Source: Isoetes taiwanensis
Lineage: Eukaryota > Streptophyta > Lycopodiopsida > Isoetales > Isoetaceae
Assembly (NCBI GenBank): GCA_021234155.1
Contig: JAJEKV010000036.1
Span: 10,803,426-10,867,425 of the forward strand
Direction: 5' to 3'
DNA length: 64,000 nucleotides
Below, in pieces: positions 20,292-31,721 of the stretch. The notes beneath the pieces were generated by a model, which saw only the letters and a list, made by a program, of their open reading frames with translations, ran no database searches and was not told the DNA's origin. Position 1 is the stretch's first letter, and each line of letters begins with the position of its first letter. Position numbers and translations under genes: made by a program.

Positions 20292-20645
20292 CTCCTCCTT
20301 GATGATGGCCTTACATATGGCAGCAATAGTGATGCTTTTTCATTGCCTTACATATCGCAAAATCATCACTATTGCTGCCATATGTAAGGCCATCATATAT
20401 GATATCGAGATCACCATCTTGCTGCTTGACAGCACTGACAGCACGCCGCACAGAGGTGCTGACTATGTGCTGAATCAGCACTTCATCAGCACCTACACTA
20501 GCACATCCACTTGCCTTAATTAGTTACGGCATAATTAGGTGTGGTTGGTAACGGGAGCAGTTATTATCTACTGCCCCTTTTTATATCTTGTATTCATACT
20601 TACGTTTAACACAATTCCATTCTGCCTTTGTTTTGGGAGCTTGCG
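20036..20645. repeat. Large inverted repeat (hairpin) made of two opposed LTR copies
   Basis: The segment from about 20036 to 20330 is repeated as its reverse complement from about 20362 to 20645, starting with AAGCTCCCAAAACAAAGGC and its complement. The arms are near identical over about 250 bp with a short central loop. A transcript would form a long double-stranded stem. Confidence 0.85.
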
Positions 20646-21547
20646 TTTGTAGACCCATTTGTTACCAATGACCTTCCTATCATGCGGAAGAGGAACCAAA
20701 TCCCAAATAGAATCCATTTCGTGGTCCATTGCCTACTGTCAATGAGGTGCAGCAGCACATGAAATAGCTTCACGATAGCTGGTGGGTTCACTGATAATAG
20801 CAGCACCACAAAACTCCATAATGCTGGGCATAATTTTAGCATAGAAAGCAAACCTTTGAGGAGGAAAACGCTTCCTTTTTCCTCGACCAAGTTCTTCTCC
20901 AACTCCTCCTTGATCAGGATGATCAAAATCACCTCCTGGATCAGATGGTTCAAGATCTCCTCCTTGATTGGGAAACAGGGGTGCTGTAAGCACTGCAGGT
21001 GCTGGGACCGCTGCAGGTGCTGGAACTGCTGCAGGTGCTGGAATATCAGAAACTGAGTCCGATGGATTGGACGTTATGGCGTCATTTATCAAGAAATTCC
21101 ACATTAGGAGTTTTTGAACCTTGCTGAAATGCCGAAACATCTTCATGAAAAATAACATCGCGACTAACACAAAGCTTCTTGGTATCCGGATCAATCAGCC
21201 TATAACCATGCTTGCACTGGTCAGAGAAACCCACAAAAATCATTTTCTTGTTGGCATGCTCAAGTTTCTTGCGATTAGCTTTTGGAATAAGCATAAAGGC
21301 AGCACATCCAAAGACACGCAAGCGAGACAAATTTGGCTTTATGCCCAGTGAAAGTTTGTCATTAAGAAATGCTGTTTTGACATCTGTTTGATGAACCTTA
21401 AGATTATAATAAGCAGCAAATGCAAGAAGAATGCTAATGTCATCATTTTGACCACTGGAGAAAATGTTTCCAAGTAACCAATGCCATATTGCTGGCTGAA
21501 ACCCTGTGCAACCAAGCGTGCTTTGTAGCTGTTGATGGTGCCATCAG
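20645..21547 (-). pseudogene. Permuted Copia pol fragment (RT - integrase end - linker - RT)
   Basis: Minus-strand order is abnormal. First comes the reverse-transcriptase piece [18 protein letters not shown]...ETFSPVVK...DVKTAFLND (21547-21350). Then comes the integrase C-terminus SRLRVFGCAAFMLIPKANRK (about 21330-21250), then the proline/alanine-rich linker with repeated AAVPAP, then the start of reverse transcriptase DSIWDLVPLPHDRKVIGNKW (about 20715-20650). In a normal element the last piece would precede the first, so the segment reads as circularly permuted. Confidence 0.82.
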
Positions 21548-22929
21548 GATGGTGATCTCGATATCATATATCTCGACAACCGGACCGTAGCCTGCCGGGT
21601 GCATAGCCAAAAGGGCTACTGCTGGGTTGCATCTCCCCAGTCCCAATGAGGCAGGAGGAGAGTCACCTCCCCTCCAGAGGCATGCATGCCCATCACAGGC
21701 GGCTAGAGGGCCACTGCCCGTATTCGACTTGAACCCCATTGAAGGTGACGCATCACCCAAGAGGTGTCGAGCTCATGCCTTACGCTTAAGCCTAGCCCGC
21801 TTAGATCCCCGGTAGGCTTTACACATCAGAGGGATCAATCAGTGATGGGACAAGTCCCCCTTATTCCACCGGTCTAGCCCCATCACCCACAACTAGGCGG
21901 GCTCTTGTACACGGGCCGCATTAATTGGGAATTAATAAGGTTATCTATGATCATCTGCTACTGAAGGCTTCAGAGTCTCTACCCCCCTTCCCACATACAC
22001 AAGAGAGCATAGAATGGAACATCATCATCATCAAAGAACTGAAATACTGAATAAGATCTAATCTATCTTACCTAAACATACAAGATTAGGTTCTTTTGTT
22101 ACGGCTGGTGATCTTAGGATCTACAAGGCTGCTAAAACTGATCTAACATACTATCCTAGCTCATTGCCGGGCTAAGAGTCGGCTTTGCACAACAGAATCG
22201 CAGTTTACCTAATCCTTGGCTTGCTCCAACTCCTCGAATCGCATCCATGCCTTCGTTCTTGCTGAACACGGCTGCTCCTGAGGAATCTAATGTGCAAAGA
22301 CAGCTCAGCGGTGCCTGGCAATGCAGAATGGCAGCTTGCCTTGGCCGGAATGGCTCGGGGAAGCCAAAATGCGAAAATCGAAAAAGGTTTAGGGTTTTCC
22401 CTTTTGTTCCTTATACATGAACTTTTAAAGTTAGGTTAGAAGGGACCAAACTGGGTATTGCCACTTGGCAAGGGGTTTAATTGCATATTTTTGTTTAATA
22501 TACATGTGCAATATACGAGGTTGCCCCTAAGGCGCAACTCTTTACGGCTCTCAAGTACTTGTCATGGTGACATGTACGTGTGACGTGGCAGTATAATATA
22601 CGTATTCGAACCGTATATTATGCTAGAACGTCACAATCTCCCCACCTCGTGACTGCAGTGCCTAATCACCATAGCATGCACAGTAGCCAGGTATCTCCTT
22701 ATTCAAACACTGGTGGTCTTTGTATTCACATCACAATTGGCTAAGCGTGCATTGCCCCTTCTGGTCCAACCTCTTCATCTACTGAATTCACTTCTTCCAT
22801 CAAGGTCTCCCTGATGTATTGGAATTCTGTGGCACCTAAAGGATGCAAAGAACATTGCTAGCAAGGTTGAAAACCTTGTGCCTCATGCTGTCAACCTCAA
22901 CATGCTGCATGTTTTGAAGGACCTCATCC

Positions 22930-23710
22930 TCTCGGCCATCCTCATTCTTCCGTGTCCTCATCACAATCCTCATCACTCACATATTGGGGATTGCTTACAA
23001 CATGCTGTTGAACATGGCCTTCTTGCTGAATTGGTACAAATGCACTGTTGTTAGCAGGAGCCACAACTTTGTGCAATCGACGGGGTAAATTGCTGTGGCC
23101 CGGAACTCGGGCTTCTACTTGCCCCTCATCAACATCCACTCAGCTACCTTTTGAAGGCTGCCTTGAATGGAGCAAAGCATGCCACATCAAGTGGCTGGAG
23201 CTTGTCAGATGTGTGGGGTGGGAGAAGTGCAAAATGAAAACCATAATCTTTTGCAGCTAATATGACATCCAACTCCACGTGGCTGCTATGACCATCCAAG
23301 AATATCAAGTGTGGATTTTCCCAATCATGACTTAAAGAGCTCAATGGTCATATGTGCATGTTGTTGCACTGCCTGAACTGGCCTTTCTTCACATCTGCGT
23401 ATGTAATCTGCCTTCATTTGTTTACTCTTAAAGATGTATAAGGGGTATTCTGTAGCCCTCGCCATTCACACAGACCAGAATTATGACCCACTCTCTTGAG
23501 TTCATGACAACCTTGTTGACATGTTTCAAGCCATTAACCTTACCTGCATGTATCCCAGTCCAGCATTCCAAATTAGAAAAGGGAAATGCAAACACATCAT
23601 AGATGGCCTTGAGGCCATTGTAGAACATGTCCAGGTTTGTTTGGTTCATGTCAAGTGCCCTAGCCCTCTCTAATCTCTCTAATGTCTGGGCGCTCCTCAA
23701 AGTTATCTTG
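22930..23710 (-). pseudogene. Pogo-type DDE transposase remnant 1
   Basis: Minus-strand frames 23428-23700 and 23144-23344 together give the core of a DDE_1 (pogo/Tigger-like) transposase. LIFLDGHSSHVELDVILAAK contains the catalytic Asp with the GHxSH motif, and ALLPPHTSDKLQPLDVACF is the diagnostic P-P-H-T-S...LQPLDV block. The first catalytic region is upstream and weak. A tail frame at 22942-23139 is acidic (SDEDCDEDTEE). Frame breaks lie near 23350 and 23140. It acted in cut-and-paste transposition and is now inactive. Confidence 0.8.
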
Positions 23711-24530
23711 TGGTGCCTCTATTTGAAGAGCGAGCTATCTTGTGGTTACTTTATTTGAAGAGCTTCCACTTACCTGTTGTATTTATCTCCCCAGCATTGG
23801 CCATTTGGGCTGCTTTGGCTTTGACTGCACTTAAGGTGACCCCATACCTGAGTTTGCCCTCTCAAGAGCCCAAGAAACGAGCTCATCTTCTTATTTGGGA
23901 GTTAGGACGTGAAGGTGCTTCTTCTCTCTATGGGGTAATTCTCCCATACTCAGCTATCCTGGATCTCCTAGAGGCCTCTCTCGTTCAAATTTCACCTTCA
24001 CTAACGTCATTCAGGATGTTCTCCATATGTTGTTTGTTGTTCGGTCCACTAAGCTCCCTTCGATGGAGGAGTCTGCATAGCCATGATCTTCTAGGGAGTT
24101 CGTTTTGTCCTCCTCCCTAACGTCTTTGCATTAACCCTCTTGGTGTTGGCAGGGGCTCGGACTCGAATGGGCATGGCATTGCCATACTACCACCTATTCT
24201 ATCTATTCGATCTGGTCTGCGCCATCAAAGTGCATCAAGCTCTCAAAGTTCTTGGTATGGTATTACAAGGGCCAATTTTGATTCAAACCAATTTGAACAA
24301 TGAATCCACTACCCTACTCCCGATTGAATGTCCTACAACACAGTCGGATATTGGAGTGCTGATCCTAATTCAAGCTTCCCTGATAAGAGCCTTCAATTCC
24401 TGTCCTCCCAAGCTTTGCAACAACACAGTCGGATATTGGAGTGCTGATCCTAATTCAAGCTTCCCTGATAAGAGCCTTCTATTCCTGTCCTCCCAAGCTT
24501 TCCCTTAATAGCCTAGCGCCCAGCTCTCTG
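23710..24530 (+). other. Unrecognised open frames and an 85-bp tandem duplication
   Basis: A plus-strand frame of 136 residues (23710-24120) is hydrophobic and has no recognised motif. An 85-bp unit starting ACAACACAGTCGG occurs at 24335 and again at 24420 with almost no change. I do not claim a gene here. Confidence 0.5.
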
Positions 24531-25135
24531 AATTCCAAGAACACTTTATTATCCGATGCCTATACAAAGTAGGGCAACTTAACAAATAACACCAAATACA
24601 TATCTATTTTAACTACTAACTAAACTTGTAGTACTTTAGTAGTTCCAAATTTTTTTCCTTCACAACAAGCGCCATTAGAAGGCAAGCCCTATCAAAGCAT
24701 AATTTCTTCAATGAGCTTAACATTTCAACAGCTCAAATATTATAACAGAGCAAATCAGCAGGACAACCAATACGCATCACATTCCGATATCATTAACTTC
24801 ACCTGTCGAAAAAGTTCAATATAATATAATCACATTTCCTTACCTACCACTGATGTACCTAGACCACTTTATGCATGCAGGTGCCGAGGGACATCGCATT
24901 AAACAGCACAAAATAAAGTACAAACCCACAGCCTGCTTCATCACCTGTCCTCAGCATCCTACCGGGTTTTAACTTTGACAACTTTATTACAAGATAGCAA
25001 TTTGTAAATCCTAGATACTCATAGTATATCCAAACGATTTAACTTCAAAAAACCCACAATACTACACTCTGCTGTGAAGATGGCTATACGTTTAGCAAAG
25101 CTTGTACCGCACAACTAAAAGAGCAGCCTGCCAAA
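24531..25135. other. 3' flank of the acidic host gene
   Basis: No gene visible. AT-rich sequence probably includes the 3' untranslated region of the gene ending at 25136. Confidence 0.5.
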
Positions 25136-26928
25136 TTACCGAGCAGGCTGCTGATTGTAATGGCTCTTCTCTTTCTTTTTAGCAGCAGCAAGTTTTGCAG
25201 CTCTAGCAGCAGCCTCAGCTGCAACAGCTTTCGCAGCTCCATCGCCTTCCTTAGAAGACTTTTTCTTCTTGAGAGTTGCAAGCTTTTTTAACACTTCTTT
25301 TGGGTCTGCAGGTTGAGCGGGACTTTCTTCTTCCTCTCCATTTTGTTCCTCTTTCTGTAAAACACCAACGACCAATGAGGTACCATCCTTGTTCTCCTTA
25401 AAGGACTTCTCCTTCTTTGCTTTTCGCCGTTTCGAGCTTTTGCTTTCTGTAAGATCACCCTGTTCAACATCGCCATTAGCTTCATGTGGAACTGCTTTAT
25501 TGTGATTGACCAACTCTGCTTTGTTATCGTTAGCTGATTCTGCATGAGGTTCAATAACGATCAGCTCCCATATAAGGCATCGAACTCTAACACCAAAGTT
25601 CACCATTCAAGCAAAACAATAGTTGAAATGAGATGAATACAAACACTGTTGCAACTACAAACCAGCGGCTGTAAATACCATTAAAAAAAAAAGTTGGCAT
25701 GCAAGAGATGCAACCACAAACTAAATGCCATACAAACAAATGAAAAGAAGTCGGCATGTACCATTCTCAGGCTTTGCGAGTCCTAATTCTGCAAGAACTG
25801 CCTCAAGCTCTGCCAATTCTTTCTTTTTAAGCTCTTTTTTGGAAAGCTGCCTATCTGGCTCTCGAACTACAGGAGTTGAGGGAACAGATGATTTGCTCCC
25901 AGTCTCAACAGTGACCGATGCATCATCAGTCTCAGGTTCCTCGTCGAGTTCATCCTCTGGTTCTTCAACCTCATCTTCACCTTCAGTCTCCTGCACATAA
26001 GAGTAAGACTGAGGAATTCCATCTCATTTAACAGAACACCTGGATATACATCCTCAGAGAGGACAGCATTGAGGTAGTTATTGCTTCAAGAAACTACTTG
26101 TTCAAAACCCTAGTACAATCGAATGAAAAAGAAAGGTTTTAATACATAAATGGATATAGATAAATTACTAGTTTCTAATACATGGGTATAGATAAATTGC
26201 TTCGTTCTATTGCATGGATGGATATAAATAAATGAATTCTATAAATTTGCGTAAGGACTGCAGAAGCTATAACTTCATCTATGGTTTTAAATGTTCACCC
26301 ACTATTGAACCAGAATCTGAGGTTGAGATGATAAATTAGGAGACTACCAGGTTGAGATAGCAAATTAGGAGATTACACGCTACTTTAGTAGCAATAAAAA
26401 TGCCGCAAGCAAGATGGCTAAGGAGATAGCAAGCTGGCAAAGCCACAGCAGCAAGTACAGACTCATCCTGTTGGTAAACCAAGGGGCCCAAGATTTTTAA
26501 CAGAATTCGTAAGGCTAAAAACTAAAATCCCTAAACCGCCATGAATAACATAAAACTGAAAATCTATGTAAAACCCAGAGGCAACAACAGAATCAAAATC
26601 TTACATCTCCCTGGCTCAAAACGCTCTTGATGGCATCACCAGTATCATCTTCCTCCTCTTGTTGGGCAGCCGCTGCTTTCCCCCAAGTTGTAGGCAGAGG
26701 CTCGGTGGTAGCATAATAATCATCATCGTCATCAACATCAGCCCAAGATTTAACCGTGACAGGCTTTGGGGCCCAGATTTGCGGGGGCTCGACAGTTTTA
26801 GCACTACCTTCCTTGCCGCTCTTATCCTTATCAGTTTTCTTCTTTCGGCGACGGCTTTCCAACGCAGCAAATATGTTGGTGCTCGTCAGCGGCAATCCAT
26901 TGTCCTTCTTGTATCCACCTCCGACCAT
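25136..26928 (-). CDS. Conserved acidic/lysine-rich nuclear-type protein, three coding exons
   Basis: The coding sequence is complement(join(25136..25539, 25762..25990, 26605..26928)), giving 318 residues. Start is ATG at 26926-26928. Introns have GT-AG ends (GTAAGA at 26604, GTACAT at 25761) and phases fit. Exon 1 encodes NIFAALESRRRKKKTDKDK, then PQIWAPKPVTVKSWADVDDD with an aspartate run, then YYATTEPLPTTWGK. Exon 2 is mostly Glu/Asp followed by SKKELKKKELAELEAVLAEL, a likely coiled coil. Exon 3 is lysine-rich and alanine-rich, with KKLATLKKKKSSKE. I recall similar plant proteins of unknown function but cannot name one. Low complexity and basic clusters suggest a nuclear or nucleolar place. 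All frames are open, so it is probably active. Confidence 0.82.
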
Positions 26929-27200
26929 CCTAGCTCCTAAGCACCCCAAGTCGTCTCTCAATCCGGCGGAAGCTCTGAATTCGCTGCCCTAGGACCCGAT
27001 AGGTGGGCATACAGGGTTCTGGGAACCCTAAAAATGGATTGAAGCTCTGGCGATGGAGAAGGGATCTGCGAAATCCGGTGTGCCCTCCTCGATCCGAGGC
27101 GGCGACGCAGGGCCTGGGTGCGTCGTGACCTAAAAACACAACACCACACCAAATACAGCAACAAACGAGAAATAAACTACAAGACGCAACTAACAGACCC
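26929..27200 (-). promoter_or_regulatory. 5' untranslated and promoter region of the acidic host gene
   Basis: A GC-richer stretch upstream of the start codon with short open frames, falling off into AT-rich DNA after 27150. Probably the 5' leader and promoter. No decisive motif. Confidence 0.4.
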
Positions 27201-30200
27201 TACTCTTTAACTACGCCATTTACCCATTTAGTTACCGGTCTGTTATCTCTCTCTCACTTGGCACGTGGCATTCCATGCCCATGTGTTCGACCCAGACCTT
27301 TATCCATTTCGGATTGGTATTTGATGCTCATTTGAGATTTGCCCATCCATAGTTCCCTTGGCACCTGATATCCATAGTTCCCTTGGTAAGATTCACCACC
27401 ATTCTCTTCCTATTCCTTCTTTGTGGCAGCCAATTAGTCGTCGACTCGTCGTGCCCCATCTTCTAATCATATTTTGCCATGTAGCATTGATTCATTTCCA
27501 TGGATCTTCATCTATTTTTTGCTCACATTCTTGGCTTCAACCGTTGGGTTTGCAACACGCAGCACAGAATGGAACACTAATAGTCTTCCAGACAAGGAAG
27601 GTCAAGTAAATGACATTTGCTCAAAGGATATGTTTTGGAGCACGAGATCAATGTTATCACTTTTGGTAGATGCAAGATATAAAGGTTGTGCAACACGTAT
27701 CTGGAGAAGTCTCATGGCAAAGCACGCTATTGAAGACTCGTGGCTTTTAAAAGTCTAATGGTCAATTTTTTGTGATGGATATTTTTTGTCTTGGTCACTT
27801 CTGGTTCTAAGGAGTGTTGAACACACACGCTTTCCACCACTAGCAAGAGAGCATATTCACGTTGAAAGAGGCCCTCCAGCTATAGTTTGCATAAAAACAA
27901 TAATGACCTGAAGCATCTGGCTTTATCCTGCTTTATAGATAAATCCTGCTTGACTATCTGGATCATTAGCCCTGAGCATATGATGAAATATACCAAGGAT
28001 CAAGCAATCTAGGCCATTGGCATAAAACCCTAATTTCAAAATACCAAACGTCTAAATATACTAGAAAATCCTAATTCCTATGCCAAAAGTTTGCATGGTT
28101 GACCCTAGATTTGTGTACAGATCAAATTTTTACACAAAAATATCAAAATATATATTGCGTGGTTTCCAAAGACATGCATATTGTGTATAATATATAAAGC
28201 ATGGTGAAATGTGAATACATACATGGTTTATAATGTACTGCATGGTAGCCAAAAAAGAACCATGGGTATGATGGCCAAACCGACTTCTATCGCAAAATCT
28301 CAAGAACATTGGCAATGCACACTTCATCAACAAGACTTATGAAGGTAATTGCTCAATCAATACAACACCCTCCAGGAATTGAACTTAGATAAATCTATTG
28401 GGTGCAACTGGAGGTCCACACTTTTTTCTCCGGGAAACACCTACTAAAATAGAGATACACACAAATATTCTCAATTTAAACAAGCATGTAAGCTTGTGCA
28501 TTTCTTTGAAGAGTGCAAAGCATCGTAAAAAATAGCACTGTAGCTCCAATCTCCAATCAAACTCAAACATTTCAGCAACCTTGGCATAGTTTATAACAAG
28601 AAAGTAGCAAGCAAAAGAACATAAGAGCTTACCAATTTTTGCATTTACAACCTCTAAACTGTGACCATGAAGACAAATGCATACTCTAAGCTTAAGGATT
28701 GACTTCCAGAAGTAGTCCAACAAGTAGGAAATATCAAATTCAGACAAAATTTGCATGCTTTATATGCGTGTATATTAGTGGACTAGCAATTGCAAATAAC
28801 ATAAAACAAACATTATGAAATTCATAAAAATATATAAAAGTCTGGGTTGTAAGCATATCTCCAACGTTCTAGAATAAGGTGCTACCGCACAGAGGGTTGC
28901 CCTCATGGAAGTGGCATTAAAAGGACAAGGGTAAAATAATGCCAACAACTTCATTTGCGGGCATAGTTTTGTGAAGACACTCTTGACTCCAATCAACGAG
29001 ATAGGGATGCCTTGGATGGGAACTTAACATCACAAGCAAAGGGTAATGTAGATACTTTTTGCCATATTGTATCATTATCTACTAATATGGCCAGAGAATT
29101 TTCACATAAGTGTTAAAAGAACAAATCGATTGCTATACTCACTCTACAGTAGTTAGCAGCTTTATCCATTGATAGTTGCTTTCATGAATGACAAAGCTTC
29201 ACTTACTGGTTTCTTCTTGCCCCAGTGTTCCTGCCCTCATTCTAGCCCTACTATCGCAGGTCAAATACTCACCCGGCGAACAGAGGTCGCTTCTGATTAT
29301 GTGATACAGCAACAACATTGCAAATGGCATGGGAGTATTACAAAAATATAACCACCCTAATTGTCAAAAAGACACATGAAAAGGTATCATAGAAGTCAAT
29401 TCAATTAGAGGGCAGTATCACTCTTGTCGTATGAAGATGAACAATCTAGCATCATATCATTGATATACATATGAATGATAAAAGCTAATATAGTAACTGA
29501 TCAAGTGGAGTTAGAACACCACGAATGCTGAAGAATTTTGAAATCCTAAGGCAATGCTCCATACTCATAAACAAGATATGAAAGCACAAACCTCGTTAAT
29601 GAGTCTTCGTAGCTCATACATGCCTTGTGCCATGAAAAAAGCAGTTGTTTCAACCTTGCAAAAAAGGCTGCCCCAAAGTGGAATTTGCATGTTGTACTTC
29701 ATTGTAACATAAGCAAGAATAACGGTAGATGAAATTCAAAAGGAATTTGAAGGGAGTATCCAGTTTTATGTAACGAGCTTGCAAGGGATGGATTCGTCAG
29801 AATGGAATAACTTGGATTCAAAATGGAGAGATCTGCTTATCTATTTTTACTATGTGATGTGAGCTCCAGCTTTTCTTCTACAGTTTACCTTCTGCATGCA
29901 TGCAGCCACCCAAACTGCCTGTACTCCACGATTCACATGGCTTTTCTCATGGAAAGTTGCCTATAGTCAATCTCATACATCCTTTTAGCCTGTTGCTAAA
30001 ATCTGGACCTTCCATCCAGTACATATGCAGCATATTCTATTCTCACCCCCTCCAGCCCTAGGGTTTGCCCTTCATGCAACCTAAAAATGTCCTCTTGATC
30101 TACGAAACTTCATTATATTTGAATGGAATTAGCTAAAAAAAGGGAAATTACTCTAGCACATGATAAAGGATAAGTCGTGAATACAATAGAGATTATAAAA

Positions 30201-30770
30201 TCTAGCACAATGAAATTTTGGGCTGTGAGCATATTTTCAAACATTCTAGAGAAACGTCCTCTTGAGCTGAGAAACTCTGCAAGGTAGCCTAGATTATACG
30301 AAACTAAAGCGAATGGTCTAAATGAAATTAGCTAGATAAAAATTACTCTACCACAAGATAAAGTGGATTAATGCAGTCCTAATAGAATCCAGAAAGAATA
30401 AGCTCAGCAAAAAGGGAGCTTTAATTGCTGATTAACGAGAAAATCCTTTAGGATGGGAGCTCCAACTTCAAAATACCTTGAAGAACCAAAGCATGCAACA
30501 TTTCACACTAGCGTTGACTATGGCCAGCATCCGAATCTTGCATAAATCCAATGGAGAAAGCAAAGAGGAAAAAAGAATTTTGTGGTACCCTGAGTCCTCT
30601 GCAAGAGAAACACGTTTGCTGCCATGCCATATTTCAGACCTTCCAAAATGCAATTAAAATATTCAATGCCCAATTTTGCCCTAATCAAAATAACAAAGGG
30701 TGGTGTACTACCCTAAAAATGCATGCAAATACTATAAGATTTTGGTGCAAATTTGGCCCAAAATAGTAAC
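27200..30770. other. Gene-free AT-rich stretch
   Basis: About 3.5 kb with no frame longer than about 120 residues and no recognised motif. A 22-bp direct repeat around 27345-27395 contains ATCCATAGTTCCCTTGG. I see nothing else that can be supported. Confidence 0.5.
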
Positions 30771-30774
30771 TCTA

Positions 30775-31439
30775 TCAAACCATTGAAAAACATATGGTCA
30801 GTCTAAAACGTTTCCAGATTAGAGCCACCTCCTTCTCTGCTTCTAGATATGTTGCAATCTTGGTGAGTTCTATTTCATTCAATTTTATGCAAACTTCAAT
30901 CTCACCATTAGTTAATTCAACTGTTAAGTCATAATATTTGACAAGAAATTGTGAGAGACCAACTAGGCCAAGCCAAAGATTATTGCGTTCATTCATCCCA
31001 ACTATATCACAACAATCCTTGCCATTCTTATCCTTTATGGCTATGGCAGGTCCAACACATTCAACGTGGTGCATCTCTCCTAATATGGCATACATCTAGT
31101 AACCCTTGTATTTTCAGCGATTTGTGGACGTGGAGCAAATACTTTTTTGTGCCCATTCTTTTTAACACTTCGTGGAATGGCTTGAATAGAGAACGATAAC
31201 CAAGCCTACTAATGCCTACATCATCACAAATAGTCTGCACATGCTTCTAGCTTCTTGTATATCTCTCCTAGTACCATTTTCAATGCCATCTTCTTTAGAG
31301 AAGAGTTGTAAGGCTGACGAACCATGTCCAATATCTCCTTGTTTGTCGCTAGGTTCTTCACTACATAACCAAGATTGCTTCTATTTTTGCCACATCTTGA
31401 TTGGCCTTTGCTAGTGTTGTAAACACACCTTGTGGCCAT
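30775..31439 (-). pseudogene. Unrecognised broken coding region
   Basis: Minus-strand frames 31224-31439 and 30775-31095, with a shifted piece between them (YRSLFKPFHEVLKRMGTKKY near 31190-31130), look like one decayed coding sequence. It has charged helical stretches (KKMALKMVLGEIYKKLEACA). I do not recognise it; a transposase fragment or a decayed host gene are both possible. Confidence 0.35.
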
Positions 31440-31721
31440 GACCCTGCGTCTGAATGCACCTGATCCAAACTTCAGTTCCTATATCAGTCGAAAGCTTTTC
31501 TTCCTCTCTCTCAAGCCAAAAGGTGTCTTTTTCAAATTCTTTAACCTACACTGAAGACCAAAGTTTCCTCTTTCAAGCTTTTAGATCTTTTCCTGTAGCT
31601 TTCCTATTACTAATTTGGACTTGTCCACTTCGTATCTTAGAGAGATTTCTTACCACTCAACGGATCCAATGGATATAAACTTCCATCCACCCAGATGTCG
31701 ACACTTTTTGAGCCTATACGG

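Larger units (their letters stand above)
19980..21578 (-). mobile_element. Rearranged Ty1/Copia element inserted in the Gypsy LTR
   Basis: The insertion is 1599 bp with TG...CA-type ends (TGTCAAGG / TCTCGACA) and is flanked on both sides by ACCGG (19975-19979 and 21579-21583). The sister LTR at 10549-11739 gives the empty site with a single ACCGG. Inside are one full LTR, an inverted second LTR copy and a permuted coding segment. It must have been mobilised in trans. Confidence 0.88.
19534..22635 (-). repeat. 5' LTR of the Gypsy element, interrupted by a Copia insertion
   Basis: The LTR has termini TGTGGCG (19534) and CGTCACA (22635) on the plus strand and is about 1.5 kb without the insertion at 19980-21578. 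It matches the 3' LTR at 10549-11739 closely. About 100 bp around 22090-22200 are present here but not in the other LTR. Just outside, 22636-22647 repeats the polypurine-tract sequence normally found only beside a 3' LTR. Confidence 0.8.
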
